A stretch of DNA of 64,000 nt from Mesotaenium endlicherianum (GCA_009602735.1 WELA01007584.1:652504-716503), one strand, 5' to 3'; positions 24,225 through 36,811 are shown, numbered from the stretch's first letter. Numbers and translations are program-made. Notes: a model not told the origin generated them from the sequence alone.

Positions 24225-26479
24225 GGCGCCTCCTCGTCTTGTTCGCTTAGACCAACTTGCCAATATCAGCTGATTTTGCTTTCACTCTTGGCAGCTTAGA
24301 ACATGATTCAGTTAAGCTGAAGTTTTTTGCACCCTCGTAGACAAACCAAACGGTGTGAAGTTCTGGTCGAGGCTGAAGTTCGTTCATATACATCCAGGAT
24401 GGCGATGCTGGGACCATGTATATAACTCCTGGTGCTTCCAAAAAAATTGCAATGCATCCGGCGTTGTCGTCACTGTAGCTTGCCACTTTAAAAACGCGTC
24501 TAAAAAGTGCAGCTAGTTGTGGCTAGTTGCCTCTCGATGACGAACCCCTTCGGTTCACCGACATCTGACAAGCGGCAGGCTGTTACGGACCGCAACGTAT
24601 CTACGCAACATATCTACACAACATATCTACTCTTCAGCATTTATCATCTGATGCCATTCTTATGGTACAAATTTGGGCTCCTGTCAACTTGTCACCAGGC
24701 AGACGAATCGGCAAGATTGACCCCCCAAAGCCTTTGTTTATGCGTCAACTTTCAAGACGGATGGAATGACGAGCACATGTAGCACATGCTACCTATTTGG
24801 TGCTGCTTGACCATGCTCGGAGAGTCGGCGGTACTTTCAGGTTGGTGGTTTATTCAGGTTTATTACTCGGACTAACGTGTTAACCCCTTTGTCCTCTAAC
24901 TGGCTCTGACAAGCACAAACCTCCGGGATTGGACTCCGCTCAAATATATTTGCTTTGTCATGTAGGGGACTGTACCTGTCGTTGCCAGTATTCAACCCAC
25001 TTGTCTAGGGCTAGTAGGGTTACCGCGTGTTCGTCGTTCCAGTTGGCTACCACAAGTGTAAGGGACTCTTTGTTTTCGCTTGTTTTGTTGTTGTTTTCTG
25101 TCAAAGTAATTTGCGCCTAGCTCTAAGAATAATGACACGTAGCACAAGAACTTCTGCCTGCACCATAAGGGGGAAACTGGGCGCTAATTCCCCGAGATTT
25201 TGAATTCGGAGCCTTAAATTTCGAACCTTGTCACTAAATTTCTTAAGTGTGATTTCAGGGCGCTATTAGTACATATATGTTTGATCAAGGGTCATTAATT
25301 CAATGTACTAATATGACATTTTGATGTTAGTGCGCTAATTTCAAACTTTGATTTTTGGGCGCTATTTCACCCGGATTCTCGAAGGGAGTCTCCCCCCCAT
25401 GGCCTGCACTACAGCGGGGAAAGCTACTACTGCACGAGCTACTGCACGACGCCACTGCACGACCGAGCGTCGGCAAGGTCCGGACCACGAAATGTTTAGA
25501 CCTCCAAAAGCTACACGGTATCTGGAGTCCCGACTCCTGAGTCCAGACTGCGTAGTCCAGACTCCAGAGTCCAGAGTCCAGACTCCACACCACTAGCTGT
25601 TGCTGCTCTGCTCAAATATTACAAGAACGACAACCAATGCAGAAACCAAACAGACTTGACATAAGATTTACAGGTGCGCGTGGGTGCGCGGCTGGTTTTG
25701 TACGTATGGAAATCAATCCCTGTCTGATGGCTTTCTCGCAGTGTCTTTATCAGTTCTGACAAATATGAAGTCGGGAGCAGTAAAGGAGTCAGACGCTCCT
25801 GAGTCCTGACTCCTGCCTACTGAGTTCTGACTCCTAACTTCTGGACGTGGCCTCCAGAGTCCAAATATATCACCTCCGATTGCGGGCAAATTACAGAAGT
25901 ACACCAACAATCTGCTGAAATTACAAAATCTACACCCGTTTTCAAAGTGTTTACCAAATTACTCCCCGCGCATGTAAACCTTGTCCACGTAACCTTTACG
26001 CGACAAACCTACGTGCCACACGAATCACACGCGACCATTACTGACACACGTTTTCTCTCTTTCGCCACCAAAATTTTCCATATCGCTCCTTCAAGTGACC
26101 CACCTTCACGAACCAAACTAGCCCAGGACGCAAAATTTTGGATAAACACACCGGAAGGAGACGATGTCCGGAAATTGCATTTTTCGCATTCAAGGACGGG
26201 GTCCAAATCGCATCACCGAACGCGTGGACTGTCCACACATGACCGCGTAAGCAAAATTGCTGTTTAGTTGGGCTCAGTGGAGTTCACATTTGTGGAGTCA
26301 ATGCTGGAAAAAAACAGGGACAAAAACAGACGGTTTATAAATGGGAGAAACCCATATTTACCAACAATTGATGCCACGAGACGAGATCCACCATTGATTT
26401 TTGCAGAGTATGCAGATTTTTCCAATTTGGACAAAAATGCCACAAATCTAGTTGTCGCGACTACGTTCAGTTTGACGGC
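24225..26479. other. AT-rich intergenic region with short GAGTCC-type repeats
   Basis: No supported gene. Imperfect direct and inverted copies of gagtccaga / tctggactc lie at about 25,520-25,592 and 25,780-25,865. They could form hairpins but have no recognised role. Confidence 0.5.
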
Positions 26480-26935
26480 GTTGCACGCGTGGCGCAAGTC
26501 ACGGCCGCCCAGGTACGGAAAGTCAACGTTGACTCACCGACCATTTGCTTGACCCTTGCCGGTCAGCATTAGTCCAAGTCACAGGAAAGCGTGACTGCCA
26601 TTAGGTCAGAATCGACATCCAGGGATGGGTGGGGTTTAACAGCCAAGTCAGCCGAGAAGTTGACCATGCTATGGACCCATAAAAGACACATCCATTAAGA
26701 GGCCAAGTCAGGTTTTGCTGACTGGAACAGTTAATCTTGCCAATGGATCACAGTCGAGGCTGCCACGCCTCCTCAAGGGACATGGGCTGGGAAGCTTCCT
26801 AGGCGTGCACGCTGACCGAAAGGCTGGTTGGCACGCACGACTATCACAAGGTGTGCATGCAGGCTTTGTGACGATGAAGAACTTAAGTTTCACGAGGAAC
26901 GCCTGCAAGAGCTGCATGCATGTTAAGCGCTGTGA
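26480..26935. repeat. left arm of a long inverted repeat
   Basis: Starting near gtggcgcaagtcacgg (about 26,490), this arm matches the reverse complement of about 28,862-29,330 in blocks such as ggatgggtggggttt, aggcgtgcacgctg and the gtcacggc end. The arms are diverged, with many substitutions and indels. Confidence 0.7.
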
Positions 26936-28445
26936 CTAAGCGCAGGAATTCCCATTGGATATTACATGCGTGGTGCCTGGAAAGGCACAATTCCGGCACG
27001 ATCTTACCTCATTCTTCCCTCGCACATTTTATCAAGAACCAGAAGGGAGCGCATTAGCGAAAGGAGAAGAGAAAGAAAGGCGCGAAGAAGAAGGAGTTCC
27101 CAAGACCACATGAGAGCCATGAAGCCACGTTTCTGCCGATGCTTAGGAGATTCTCTCTCAGTGTACCATAGAAAACTTAACATTCAAGAGTTCCCGGGAA
27201 GGGATTTCAATTGAAAGAATAAGAGCTTGCAGAATAGAATCTGCTAGGATTGCTAGCGCAGGTTTGAGTCATACTCCACAAGCGTGCGGAAGGCACATAA
27301 AATGGTGAGCAATGTGTAATTTCCAAAATCTGAGAAGTCTCAATTGTCGAATTGCTGTTAGCAAGAGCAGGATTAACAGTAAAAGTCCTCAATGAAGAGC
27401 TAAGCGAGCCCAGCTAGCAGTGGAAATTGCTAAGGCGTGATTGTGAGCAAAGAGCTCAAGCCAGACCGGCATAGATCCTATAATTTCAAAATTTTGTAAG
27501 CTGTGACTTTCTGAAAGTTAAGCGAAAGTCCTGGTGGGCAATTTCTTTGAAACTTGGTGTTGTGTGTTGATCTGCTTAGACATGATTTTTGCAAACTAGA
27601 ATTTGTTCACTTGTGCAACCCTTAATTTGGGCGAAAGTCTTTTAGAAGTAAGACGCTTCCGTTCTTGTAAGGGAAAATGAAGGATGGAAAAAATTTTGCA
27701 AAAAATTACTCAGTCTTGAAATAGGAACTAAAGAGAATCAGCTCAGAAAACACTAAATATTGATTATTTCTCTGCATTTGCTCAGGTGCAGAAAGACCGG
27801 AAATAAATTAACCATAGACAGCTTCTCACCGACACACGTGCCAGGGACGATCGACCAGGTTGATCTGCCACGTGCGGAGATGCACCAACCAATCGACCAG
27901 GGAAAGTCCACACGTAAGGAGGACCACCGACACATTGACCAGGTCAACGGCACACGTGTTGGAAAGCCTCATACGTGTCCAGGTCCCGACGCCGTTAGGC
28001 ACGACAATGCTTAAGATTGTACAGCAATGAGAACCAAGACATCGCTTATTGCTAATGATGTCAATAAACTCGTGTGAGTAATATAGAAAACGAATGAACT
28101 ATCGTATGCTTGTGTGAAGTTATTTGTAGCCTAGCAGGTTTTTGTCCTCAAGAGAATATTGCTCAAAAAAAGAAGTTTGGGGAAAAAATTCTAGTTGGTG
28201 AAATATGGTGAATAAATTTGGGCTCATTTGGTTCATTTTTTTGTGTTAAAAAATTGCCAAATGACACTTGCTTGGAGATAGCTCGCACAACTTATACAGT
28301 AGGTAATTGACAGAGCTTGACAGCACTCGCAGTAAAGAAGTAGTATTCAAGTAGTGAGAAAGCAGAAAAAGAGGTTCATAACGAAAATGTGACGTATCTC
28401 TCCAACTTGGAAGAATCTGTACATCTTTGTCCAATGTGCACAAGT
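26936..28445. other. spacer between the inverted-repeat arms, no gene seen
   Basis: AT-rich sequence with no transposase-like or other supported ORF. A short block at 27,840-27,960 has repeated cgaccagg/cacacgtg motifs. Confidence 0.45.
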
Positions 28446-28580
28446 TGTAACGATCTGAGCTATTTTAGGCGTATTTGGGATGTTTTCCCAATTAACTAAA
28501 ATACGTTACGCTATTTATCAATATATTATTTGATAAATGATTGCATCTCTACCAATTAATCGCCACACGCGATGATGCTC
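28446..28580 (+). mobile_element. LTR fragment, family A (opposite orientation to element A)
   Basis: The stretch beginning tgtaacgatctgagctattt is the reverse complement of the right end of element A's 3' LTR (about 31,230-31,368), including the block tttgggatgttttcccaatta. It starts exactly at the TGTAAC terminus. Similarity fades after about 28,580. Confidence 0.75.
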
Positions 28581-28861
28581 GCGGAAATTAGCAACTTTGT
28601 TGTTTCAATTTTGCTCGGATCGATTGTTGGCTTCACGTTTTCACACATAAGCTTTTCAAAACTCACCTGGTTTGGTTGGCAATTTAATCGCGCGTACTCA
28701 GCGATACTTGCAATCGTTGAGAAAAATATTTATAGAGAAAATGGATAAATGCACAATAAATAATAACCTGAACCAGAAGACTCTCTAAATATATCCAAAT
28801 ATGCCATATGCACCATGTAGAGTGCACCGGGCTATCTAGTGTTAAGTAATTTGACTTCACT

Positions 28862-29330
28862 TAGCATGCATGCATGCACGTCTCGTGATTGTCGCGCATG
28901 ACAGCTCAATTTCTCGGACAGCGTGCACGCCTATGTGGCCGCTGAACCTATGTCTTCTGAGGTGGCAGCTCCGTTGTGGCAGCTCCATCAAAGGTCCATG
29001 GTCAAAGTGGCATGCCTTCACAGTGCAGCTTGACTTGGCCAATGCCAACATGGTTGTTCCGTCAGCTTTGCCTTACTTGGCAGCTGCTGGCGTGGACCAT
29101 TTGCAGATCCTGGTGGGATCAACTTCTCAGCTGATTCAATTGTCAAACCCCACCCATCACTGAGTGTCGATTTTGACCCGTTGCACTCACCCTCACATGT
29201 GACTTTGACTTGACTTTCAATGTTGACTTTGCAGGGATCAGCAATTTGGTCGGTTAGTCAGTTTTGACCTTTCGTACATAGGGCAGCCGTGACTTGCGCC
29301 ACTTATGCTGCGCTGTCCAATTGGTAACAG
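28862..29330. repeat. right arm of the long inverted repeat
   Basis: Reverse-complement partner of about 26,480-26,935. Similarity runs outward almost to base 29,362, where element A's LTR begins, so element A probably inserted at the outer edge of this arm. Confidence 0.7.
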
Positions 29331-29480
29331 TCGCGACGGAGACCAGATTCACCATCAAATTGTGTAACGTTTTTGCAAAAAGTTCTAATTTTTGAGAATC
29401 TTTTCCTTGGTATTCAAAAAAAAATTGATAATTGTAAAAAGAAAATATCGTTAAGTCGCTATATTCACTAAGTGCTCGAG

Positions 29481-29483
<3 letters not shown>

Positions 29484-29553
<70 letters not shown>

Positions 29554-29712
29554 NNNNNNNNNNNNNNNNNNNNNNNNNNNNNNNNNNNNNNNNNNNNNNN
29601 NNNNNNNNNNNNNNNNNNNNNNNNNNNNNNNNNNNNNNNNNNNNNNNNNNNNNNNNNNNNNNNNNNNNNNNNNNNNNNNNNNNNNNTTAAGTCGCTATAT
29701 TCACTAAGTGCT

Positions 29713-29764
<52 letters not shown>
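29484..29764. repeat. (GA)n microsatellite containing an assembly gap (N at 29,554-29,686)
   Basis: A pure GA run is interrupted by 133 N. The 30-odd bases before the run, ttaagtcgctatattcacta and onward, reappear directly after the gap at 29,687, followed by GA again. The equivalent (GA)n in the 5' LTR (about 36,766-36,808) has no such duplication. Confidence 0.95.
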
Positions 29765-29767
<3 letters not shown>

Positions 29768-30024
29768 GCGCGTAGCTATAGAATTAGTGCTTAAACAAGT
29801 TGCACTCACAATAACTCTTGCAAGTAATTATGCCTGTTCAACGTGAGGCTCTTGAGTGCTTTGAGTCACCACTTTAGGGCACCGGTCATGTCAACGAAAA
29901 CGGTCAAATGGATGTGACCATTTTGATCGAATGCTTGAAATCGCGGAGTGTGGCGGTTTCGAGACTTTCGACAAATCGCTTCGAATCGTAACGAATCGTC
30001 GTGCGCCGGATCGACGTAGTTGCG

Positions 30025-30742
30025 TGTAATGAATCAGTATATTGGTAGATATAATATTCAATTAAGTGTAATAGTTAAATAGTTCAGCCCGCTGAACTTT
30101 AGTTAATATTCGGTCAGCTGGACCTTAAAAAATAATCAATTTAATGACTCAGCCGGGAGCAGCGGGCTGAAGTCAACTTAGGTCAGCTTGCTGACACATT
30201 CTTTGACAGCCAGCTGACTTCCGTACCCGGTAGCAGCGAACTGCCTAGATATGAATCTAAGTGTGGTGTGCTAGATGAATGGCCAGATGACATCCTTAGG
30301 ATGGATGGCGATTCGGGATGATGGGAGATGGCGGTGGATTTGGTTAACCGAGGTCCTACCAACGTGGTTAACTCCCGGGTAGGCGCTGCCATCGCACTGG
30401 CCGTTGAACAATAAACTCATTCCATGTACATATGCTAGGTATTGCTCTCGAGTTCGGCATTCGAAAACGAGGCCAACTCTCTTGTACAGCTTACGGAGAG
30501 ATATCTGAATCCAAGGCGCGAAACCATTGATATGCACTGTCTTCTAGCCTTGCTTATGTACGAGTTTACTGATTGCATTATTGATGCTAGTTTACTTCCA
30601 TTTGACTTGCGAGTATTGTCCACTCCTAGTGTGTTGTGTTTTGCTGTTGAATCAATTAACAGAAATTATCATAAAGCTTACTTGCTGATATAAAGATCTT
30701 AATTAATTGTTATTCGCCTATTTGGTAAGTCGATTCATTTCA
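30025..30742 (+). mobile_element. solo LTR, family B, inside the 3' LTR of element A
   Basis: Starts tgtaatgaatcagtatatt and ends gattcatttca, matching the 5' LTR of element B at 54,110-54,847 along its length. The flanking 5-mers are ttgcg and tcgcg. The unoccupied site in the 5' LTR of element A reads gtagtcgcgtctt near 37,060, so TCGCG was duplicated on insertion and one copy has since changed C to T. Confidence 0.9.
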
Positions 30743-30882
30743 TCGCGTCTTTTGAATAGACGTGATTGTTTGTAGTCACGTCTTCAAAACTTTTCGATAG
30801 ACGTGACTTTTCGCGGTCGTGTCTTCAAGTATTTTCGATAGACGTGACCGTTTGTCGCGCGCACATTCTTTCGTCATGACCG

Positions 30883-30981
30883 AGTAGTCGTAATAACTAC
30901 TCGGGCCAATTGGTAAGGTGTGATCGTCTCAAACCGAAGGTCGCGGGTTCGAATCCGCATAGATGCAAAGTAACTTTGCAT
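30883..30981 (+). other. tRNA-like module in LTR A (copy 1)
   Basis: Hairpin agtagt...actact at 30,883-30,901, an A-box-like gggccaattgg at 30,903-30,913, a perfect B-box ggttcgaatcc at 30,946-30,956, then a 9-bp stem hairpin atgcaaagt-a-actttgcat at 30,963-30,981. The A-to-B spacing of 32 nt fits a short tRNA gene. No proper acceptor stem is seen, so it is tRNA-like or SINE-like rather than a functional tRNA. It reads opposite to element A. Confidence 0.6.
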
Positions 30982-31453
30982 AATCGTTGCGTTTGAGTTT
31001 TACGACTTTTTTAAATTTAATGACTTGTCGCTAATCCGAAATTAGTGATTGTGCATTATCTGAAATAATGTCGATCTGATAATTTAATCAGTCCATTATT
31101 GATTACTCTATCATCTCATAGTTAATCAAGCACTTGATGAATAATTATGTCGTATTATTGCGAAGTAGTCGAATGACTCTACGACTTTTTTTGCAATAGC
31201 ATGTTGGTCGTTTTGCTAATCGACCAGAAATTAGTCGGTACGCGCGTGTGGCAATTAAATGGTAAAGATGCAATCATTTGTCAAATAATATGTTGATAAA
31301 TAGCGTAAAGTATTTTAGGTAATTGGGAAAACGTCCCAAATACGCCTAAAATAGCTCGGATGGTTACACTCCTCCCCCCTTAAAAGAACTTAACGTCCTC
31401 TTTAAGCCTCGTCTTTTAAGTCGTATGTGTCAATTCTGATCGTAATCAGCGGA

Positions 31454-31711
31454 TTACACCGGTGAGCGAATGGTTTTTGCACCATCACAGGGACGGAAAA
31501 GAGCGATATTTGGCGGCGTCTCGTTTGGTTTGTTCTTTGGTGTACGAAGAGCGCCTGGTAGCACACTTACTTTAGCGCAGAACCTTTGAGCATTAGCCCA
31601 TCGTAACCAATATCGTTGAACCAAGTCCTTACAGTTAAGCAGGATTTCATCCTGAGGTTCGTACGAGTTCCAATTGGAATCGTAATCAAGCCACTTGATC
31701 AAAAGTTCCAC
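31454..31711 (-). pseudogene. element A integrase C-terminal chromodomain
   Basis: The frame contains ELLIKWLDYDSNWNSYEP, the hydrophobic and aromatic core of a retrotransposon chromodomain, which directs integration toward modified histones in chromoviruses. It is the last coding domain before the polypurine tract, separated from the integrase by a frame break. Confidence 0.75.
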
Positions 31712-31809
31712 TCGTGGAGGCTTATGTCGGGTATAGCGGTGTCCTAAGACCTCCTCTACATCCTAGGCCTTATCATCATATGCGAGTTCGAACTCTGGTG
31801 CCTGACAGG

Positions 31810-32784
31810 TCAAACCTTTGCAATAACGATAAAAGGGCCTATCCAGCGAGGCAAAAGATTTTGCTTTCCTGGGTGCTTGAGCTGCAGGTTTTTGGTTTGC
31901 AAAAGTACTTTATTGCCAACCTGGAAGCTCAACTCGGTCCTGTGCGTATCAGCAAACTTTTTATGTTGATCGCAAGCGGCGGCTAGAGCCATTTTTGCTT
32001 GTTTGTGCACCTCTTGAAGGGAGTGGACAAAGAGGGGGGCACTTGGAACTCTCATGTTTGACATCCCCGTCTGACCGGAAACTACATGTGTCAGGGGAGT
32101 GTGCGGATGTCGCCCATGATTAAGGAAAAACGAAGTTTCTTTAACGAATTCTTGATAAGCTTTATTAATTGCGAACTCTGCAACTGAAAGGAGGGTGTCC
32201 CAATTGTCTTGGCGAGGATTCACATAAAGCCTAAGGAGTTGTTGCAAAACGCGGTTCAAGCGCTCAGTCTGACCATTTGTGTGAGGATGGAAGCTAATTG
32301 ACATCTTAAGTGTCGTACCATAATGCAAGCAAACTTCCTGCTAGAAGTGGCTTGTAAATCGTGAGTCGCGATCACTCATGATCTCTTTCGGCATACCATG
32401 TAACTTAAACACGTGATCAATGAAGAGACGCGCGATCTCTCTTGCATCAAGTGATGGTTTAGTGGCCACAAAGTGCACCATCTTAGTGAAACAATCCACA
32501 ATCGTTAACACCCCATTGTGTCCTCTATCGGTGGTAGGCAATTCAACGACGAAGTCAAGGCTTATGCTTTCCCAAGGAGCACTCCCAAGTTCCAATGGCT
32601 GCAACTTCCCAGCGGGCAACGTATTGCTCGGCTTATTCCTCTGACATGTTGCACAGTTGACGATGTACTCGGCAACATCAACTTTAAGGGACAGCCAAAT
32701 GTACCCTGTGTGCAACGCGTGTGCCCTTTTGGTAATTCCATGGTGACCAGAGTAAGGAGAATCATGCGCTTCTCGTAGTAGCAC
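31810..32784 (-). pseudogene. element A integrase (broken)
   Basis: The N-terminal zinc module reads HDSPYSGHHGITKRAHAL...CATC. The catalytic core shows LDFVVELP (first Asp), SDRDSRFTS (second Asp) and HTNGQTERLNR (Glu). A stop near 32,341 and a frame shift separate the second Asp from the Glu, so no intact integrase can be made. Confidence 0.85.
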
Positions 32785-32966
32785 ATGTCTGACCTGGCCT
32801 TCTGGAACAGCACTGCGCCCATTGTGCCACCAAAAACCGTCCTCAAACGAATAGTCTGAGTGCTTTTCCTTTTGTCCATACTGTCCATTGTTACGGCTAC
32901 ACCGTTCAAGCCAGTACCCTAGAGATCTAGGGAAAACGGATCTTTGAGATAGCCCTCTTTAAACAG

Positions 32967-34652
32967 TTAATGCAGGTCAAGTGATTCAGAGGTGTGCGCG
33001 CTATCCAAATTGGGTTCGCCCGCGTCACCAGGCGAGAATGCATTTGCAGACGTCTGGGGGGGTACAGCAGAAGCAAGAGTGGCCGTTCTTGAAACTTGAC
33101 TTTTTTGTTCTTGCAAACTCGCAACAGTCCCGAACATCAAGTGGTGATGGAGGATTCGACTTAGAGGGTCCGCAACATAATTGCGACCAGGGCGGTATGC
33201 CCAGTTAAAGTGGCATCGTTGCAAGAACTCAGACTATCTCGTCTGCCGCCTCGATAGCGTTGGCTGAATTTGGAAGAAGGTAATTGGGCAGTGGTCCGTA
33301 ACCACTCTCAAACCCTTGCAGCCTTCCAAATAACATTGCCAAATTTTCAAAGTGTATATGACTGACCAGAGCTCTTGCTCTATTGTTGAGTAATTTTGTT
33401 TGGCAGGCGTAAGCTTTCGACTCTCAAAACAAATGGGCTTGCCTGCCTGCAGCAAAACAACCCCAATTCCAACACCAGACGCATCAGCGACCACCTCGTA
33501 AGGCAAGTCGGGGTCGGCCAATGAGAGGAGTGGCGCATTAGTGAGTGCATACTTAATGCGCTCAAACGCATGCTGTGTATTCTCATTCCAGATAAACGTT
33601 GTATCTTTCCTCGTCAAAGCAGTGAGTCACGTTGCCATCACTGGATAACCTTGCATAAACTTACGAAAGTAGTTAGCAAATCCAAGGAATGAACTAACAG
33701 TATGTGCATCTGTCAGGACAGGCCAATTTGCGACGCACGCAATCTTGGCTGGGTCAGGGCGCACCCCTTTTGAACCCCCAATAAGTCCTAGGTACAACAG
33801 TTCATCCTTTAGGAAGGAACATTTCTTGAGCTTAGCATACAACTGTTGCTCGCGAAGGATTTGCAACACCAATTCTAGGTGCTTATAATGCTTGTTCCTG
33901 TTCTTTGAGTAGACCAGGATATTGTCGAGGTAAACCTGGACAAACTTAACCAAGTAGGATTTAAACAAGTCCTTCATCGTACTTTAGAATGTTGCTGGTG
34001 TATTGGTAAGTCCGAAACTGAGGACTTTGTATTGGAAGTGACCAATAGGCGTCCGAAACGCTGTCTTGGGAACGTCCTCTGGTGTGATCTGAATATGATG
34101 ATAGCCCTGGGCTATATCAAGCAAGGAGAACACGCATGCCCCCTACAGCGAATCAAACAAATCGTCAATGCGAGGCAACGAATAGCGGTTCTTGATTGTT
34201 ATGTTGTTCAGCACACGATAATCAATGCATACCTGAGCGTCCCATCTTTCTTTGAAACAAACAAAATGGGAGCTCCGAATGGAGAAGAGCTCGGCTCAAT
34301 CCATCCTTTTGCCAACAGTCGGTAATTTGGTCTTTCATCTCGTTCATCTCCAACGGGCTTAGACGATAAATTGGTCGCTAAGTTGGTTGAGAATCGAGAA
34401 CCAGAGGACTTGTATGCCCAATACCCATATCAAGCGGGAGCACGGCTGGCTTTTCATTGGGGAACACGTCGTGTAGTTTTCCAATAAAGCATATAGTTCA
34501 GCTGTAAGTGCGTCCAAATGATCAGGGATGTCCAGTACAGGTTCTTCCGTAAAGAGTGGACTGGTCCAAATCGGGCTTAAGAGACTGAAGAGTAATCTTC
34601 CTGGTTCCTTTTTGAACAAGGCATGTCTTCTGACCGTAGTCAAGTATCGCAC
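32967..34652 (-). pseudogene. element A reverse transcriptase and RNase H (broken)
   Basis: RT blocks are recognisable, including VQVYLDNILVYSKN at about 33,900 and, upstream, fragments of the palm and of the SFGLTN region at about 34,000. The catalytic pair has become D-N. RNase H follows with VVADASGVGIGVVLLQAG and ALVVTDH-type blocks at about 33,234-33,617. Several stops and shifts make this a dead copy. Confidence 0.85.
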
Positions 34653-34672
34653 TTGTTCGTGTAAGCAAGCTG

Positions 34673-34933
34673 TTAATTACCCAAAGTTGCATCAATACCT
34701 TTGGGCAATTCAGTAACGTAGAATTGTTTGTGATCGAAGTATGACTGCATCTTAAGAGTTAACTTAATCGTTCCAGTAACGCAAGCTGAAGAACCATCGA
34801 CTAAGCAAAGTTGTTCTTCCTTGAGTAGTGGAAGCAACTTCATGTCGTGTGCAAAATGTGCACTAATGAAGCTGTTTGGATGCTCCTGAGTCAATGACCG
34901 TGAAGCATGACCGTCCTGAAAGTTTCGTTTCAA
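34673..34933 (-). pseudogene. element A aspartic protease region
   Basis: NSFISAHFAHDMKLLPL followed by LVDGSSACVTGTIKL and TELPKGIDATLGN has the layout of a gypsy retropepsin, but the catalytic DSG/DTG triad is not intact in this frame. It lies between gag and RT as expected. Confidence 0.65.
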
Positions 34934-34959
34934 ACGTCATACTTAACCCCAAAGAAGCA

Positions 34960-36448
34960 TTATGCATCACGAGCAATGTCCTCGCCTTGAGAGGAATGTG
35001 GGAAATATGGAGGTCCTTTACCCAAATCCCATTGTCCATTGCTGTCTTCGCCTAAAAATCGAATGATTGGGTTAGAGTACAAGCGATGACTAGTGAATGC
35101 AGCAATATATATTGGTGCAAAACACTTGTGCATTTTCCGTAAACGAGACAAATGTGCGTAATACTGTGCAAGTTTAGGGTCATGCGGCTGGAAGTGTAAG
35201 AACATGCTCTCATGGATACACTCCAGGTCCAAGAAATCAGCAAAGCTCAACACTTGCATACAGATATATTCTTGACGAATTATATTTATATCGAGTATGC
35301 CAAAGTGAATAAGAATTTTTGGTGCATACGCACAAGCACCTACAATTTCCTGCGCACTAAGTTGTGTCGTCAATAGTTCAGAAGGAGGCTTTGCTTCTAG
35401 CTCCTGAGCTCATCTTCAAAGGCCCTTTGCCTTTCCCCTTGGGATCATTCCTCAAATCCTTCCTAGCAGGACACATCGAGATTGTATGCCCATGTTTTCC
35501 ACGGCCAAATCACAGACCTTCCGCCATCATGCGACTGCAGGCCTCTGTGCTATCTATCTTGCTAATCTTGAGAGGTGGACCACCCTAATCTGGAAGTGTT
35601 GCCCGCGCCATAAGAAGAGTTTCGCTTCAGAGCGGCCAGGCTAGAAATAAGAAAGGAGGGTGGAGGGCGTGTGAAACGAACAGGCTGACGTTGATGCTGT
35701 ACGACCGTTTCCTCTTGTGCTAAAGTCTCAGTGCAACGTATCAGATCCGCTATGGTTGTCCACTCTAAACTTGTAACGGGGTTTGCGTTGAGACGAGTAG
35801 CGTACTCGGACTGGAGGCCCAGGCGAAACAAGTGTATCTGCATACCTGTGTCGATTGGAACATCTATTATCTGCCCCACCGAAATGCAAAATATGTTCAC
35901 ATAGGTCTCTATGAGAGTGGTTTGTTTGAGGAGGAGCAGCTTGTCACGAGCTGCCTTGGAAGGGTTGTGACGCCCAAAGGAATTACGTAACTCAGTGGAG
36001 AATCCCTCAAAAGACATCGGGCCCCTATCCTGCCCATGCCATAACTGAGAGACATCCCCCTTAAGGAAAGTAGAAGCCATCATGGCTTGGTCAGCTGGGG
36101 CAACTTTCGCTAACGCAAAGAACGTCTGGAGTTCCTTGAGAAAACGACAAACATCACTGCCAGGACCACCTTGAATTTTTTCTGGCCGCAAGGGCTTGTA
36201 CGATGGTGTTGGTGCCGCGGCCTACTCAGGAATGGCGAGCGGGATCGGGGGCGCAACGTCGTCGCTTGCCGTCCTTGACGGGCCCGGTACTCCTTGGACA
36301 GCCTGTAAAAATGGACCAACAGAAGGGTGAGATTCCATCGCAGTAACAAATTTTCGACAATGTCAAACAAATTGTCAAAATTGGCCTCACTCAATTGAAC
36401 ACGAGTCTGAGTTTGACCCAGAACGTCCAAGAGATTGGCAAGGATCAT
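34960..36448 (-). pseudogene. element A gag (broken)
   Basis: The most complete piece, 35,562-36,191, carries a retrotransposon-gag (capsid-like) pattern: FLKELQTFFALAKV, SQLWHGQDRGPMSFEGF and RTRSF-like NSFGRHNPSKAARDKL. Pieces at 36,110-36,448 (N-terminal side) and 34,960-35,373 (probably the downstream linker) lie in other frames, so several frameshifts are present. A zinc knuckle is not clearly retained. Confidence 0.7.
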
Positions 36449-36629
36449 ATTTTGATCCTGGGTGTCTGTTATTAACGCCTCAAAGCGTGCGAAAATTGCT
36501 GCTTGAAATTCCTGAGGTGTAAGCAGATCGGCGGGTGTTTATCGTTGCCGCCAATTGGGGATCCACCCTGTTGATGGTGAGAGCTGCGGCATTGCTTTGG
36601 AAAAAAAATCCCTTGGAGAAACCGAGATC

Positions 36630-36642
36630 GGCTTCGATACCA
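36630..36642 (-). other. primer-binding site of element A
   Basis: On the coding strand the sequence just inside the 5' LTR reads tggtatcgaagcc, close to the initiator-tRNA-Met complement TGGTATCAGAGCC used by many plant gypsy elements. Confidence 0.75.
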
Positions 36643-36643
36643 A

Positions 36644-36760
36644 TGTAGCATTTTTGCAAAACGTTCTAATTCCTAAGAATCTTTTCTTCGATATTCAAGA
36701 AAACCTTGATAATAGTGAAAGAAAACATCTTTAAGTCGCTATATTCACTAAGTGCTCGAG

Positions 36761-36811
<51 letters not shown>

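Larger units (their letters stand above)
29363..31368 (-). repeat. 3' LTR of element A, interrupted by solo LTR and gap
   Basis: Bounded by TGTAAC at 29,363 and GTTACA at 31,368, and followed on the right by the pyrimidine run ctcccccctt, which is the polypurine tract on the coding strand. Compared with the 5' LTR it contains an extra 718-bp solo LTR (30,025-30,742), an N gap and a (GA)n run. About 200 bp at its right end have no counterpart in the truncated 5' LTR. Confidence 0.85.

Noticed and set aside
30903-30960. Functional nuclear tRNA gene
   Set aside because: A- and B-box-like motifs are present, but no 7-bp acceptor stem or clean T-stem can be drawn and the sequence is part of a repeated LTR.
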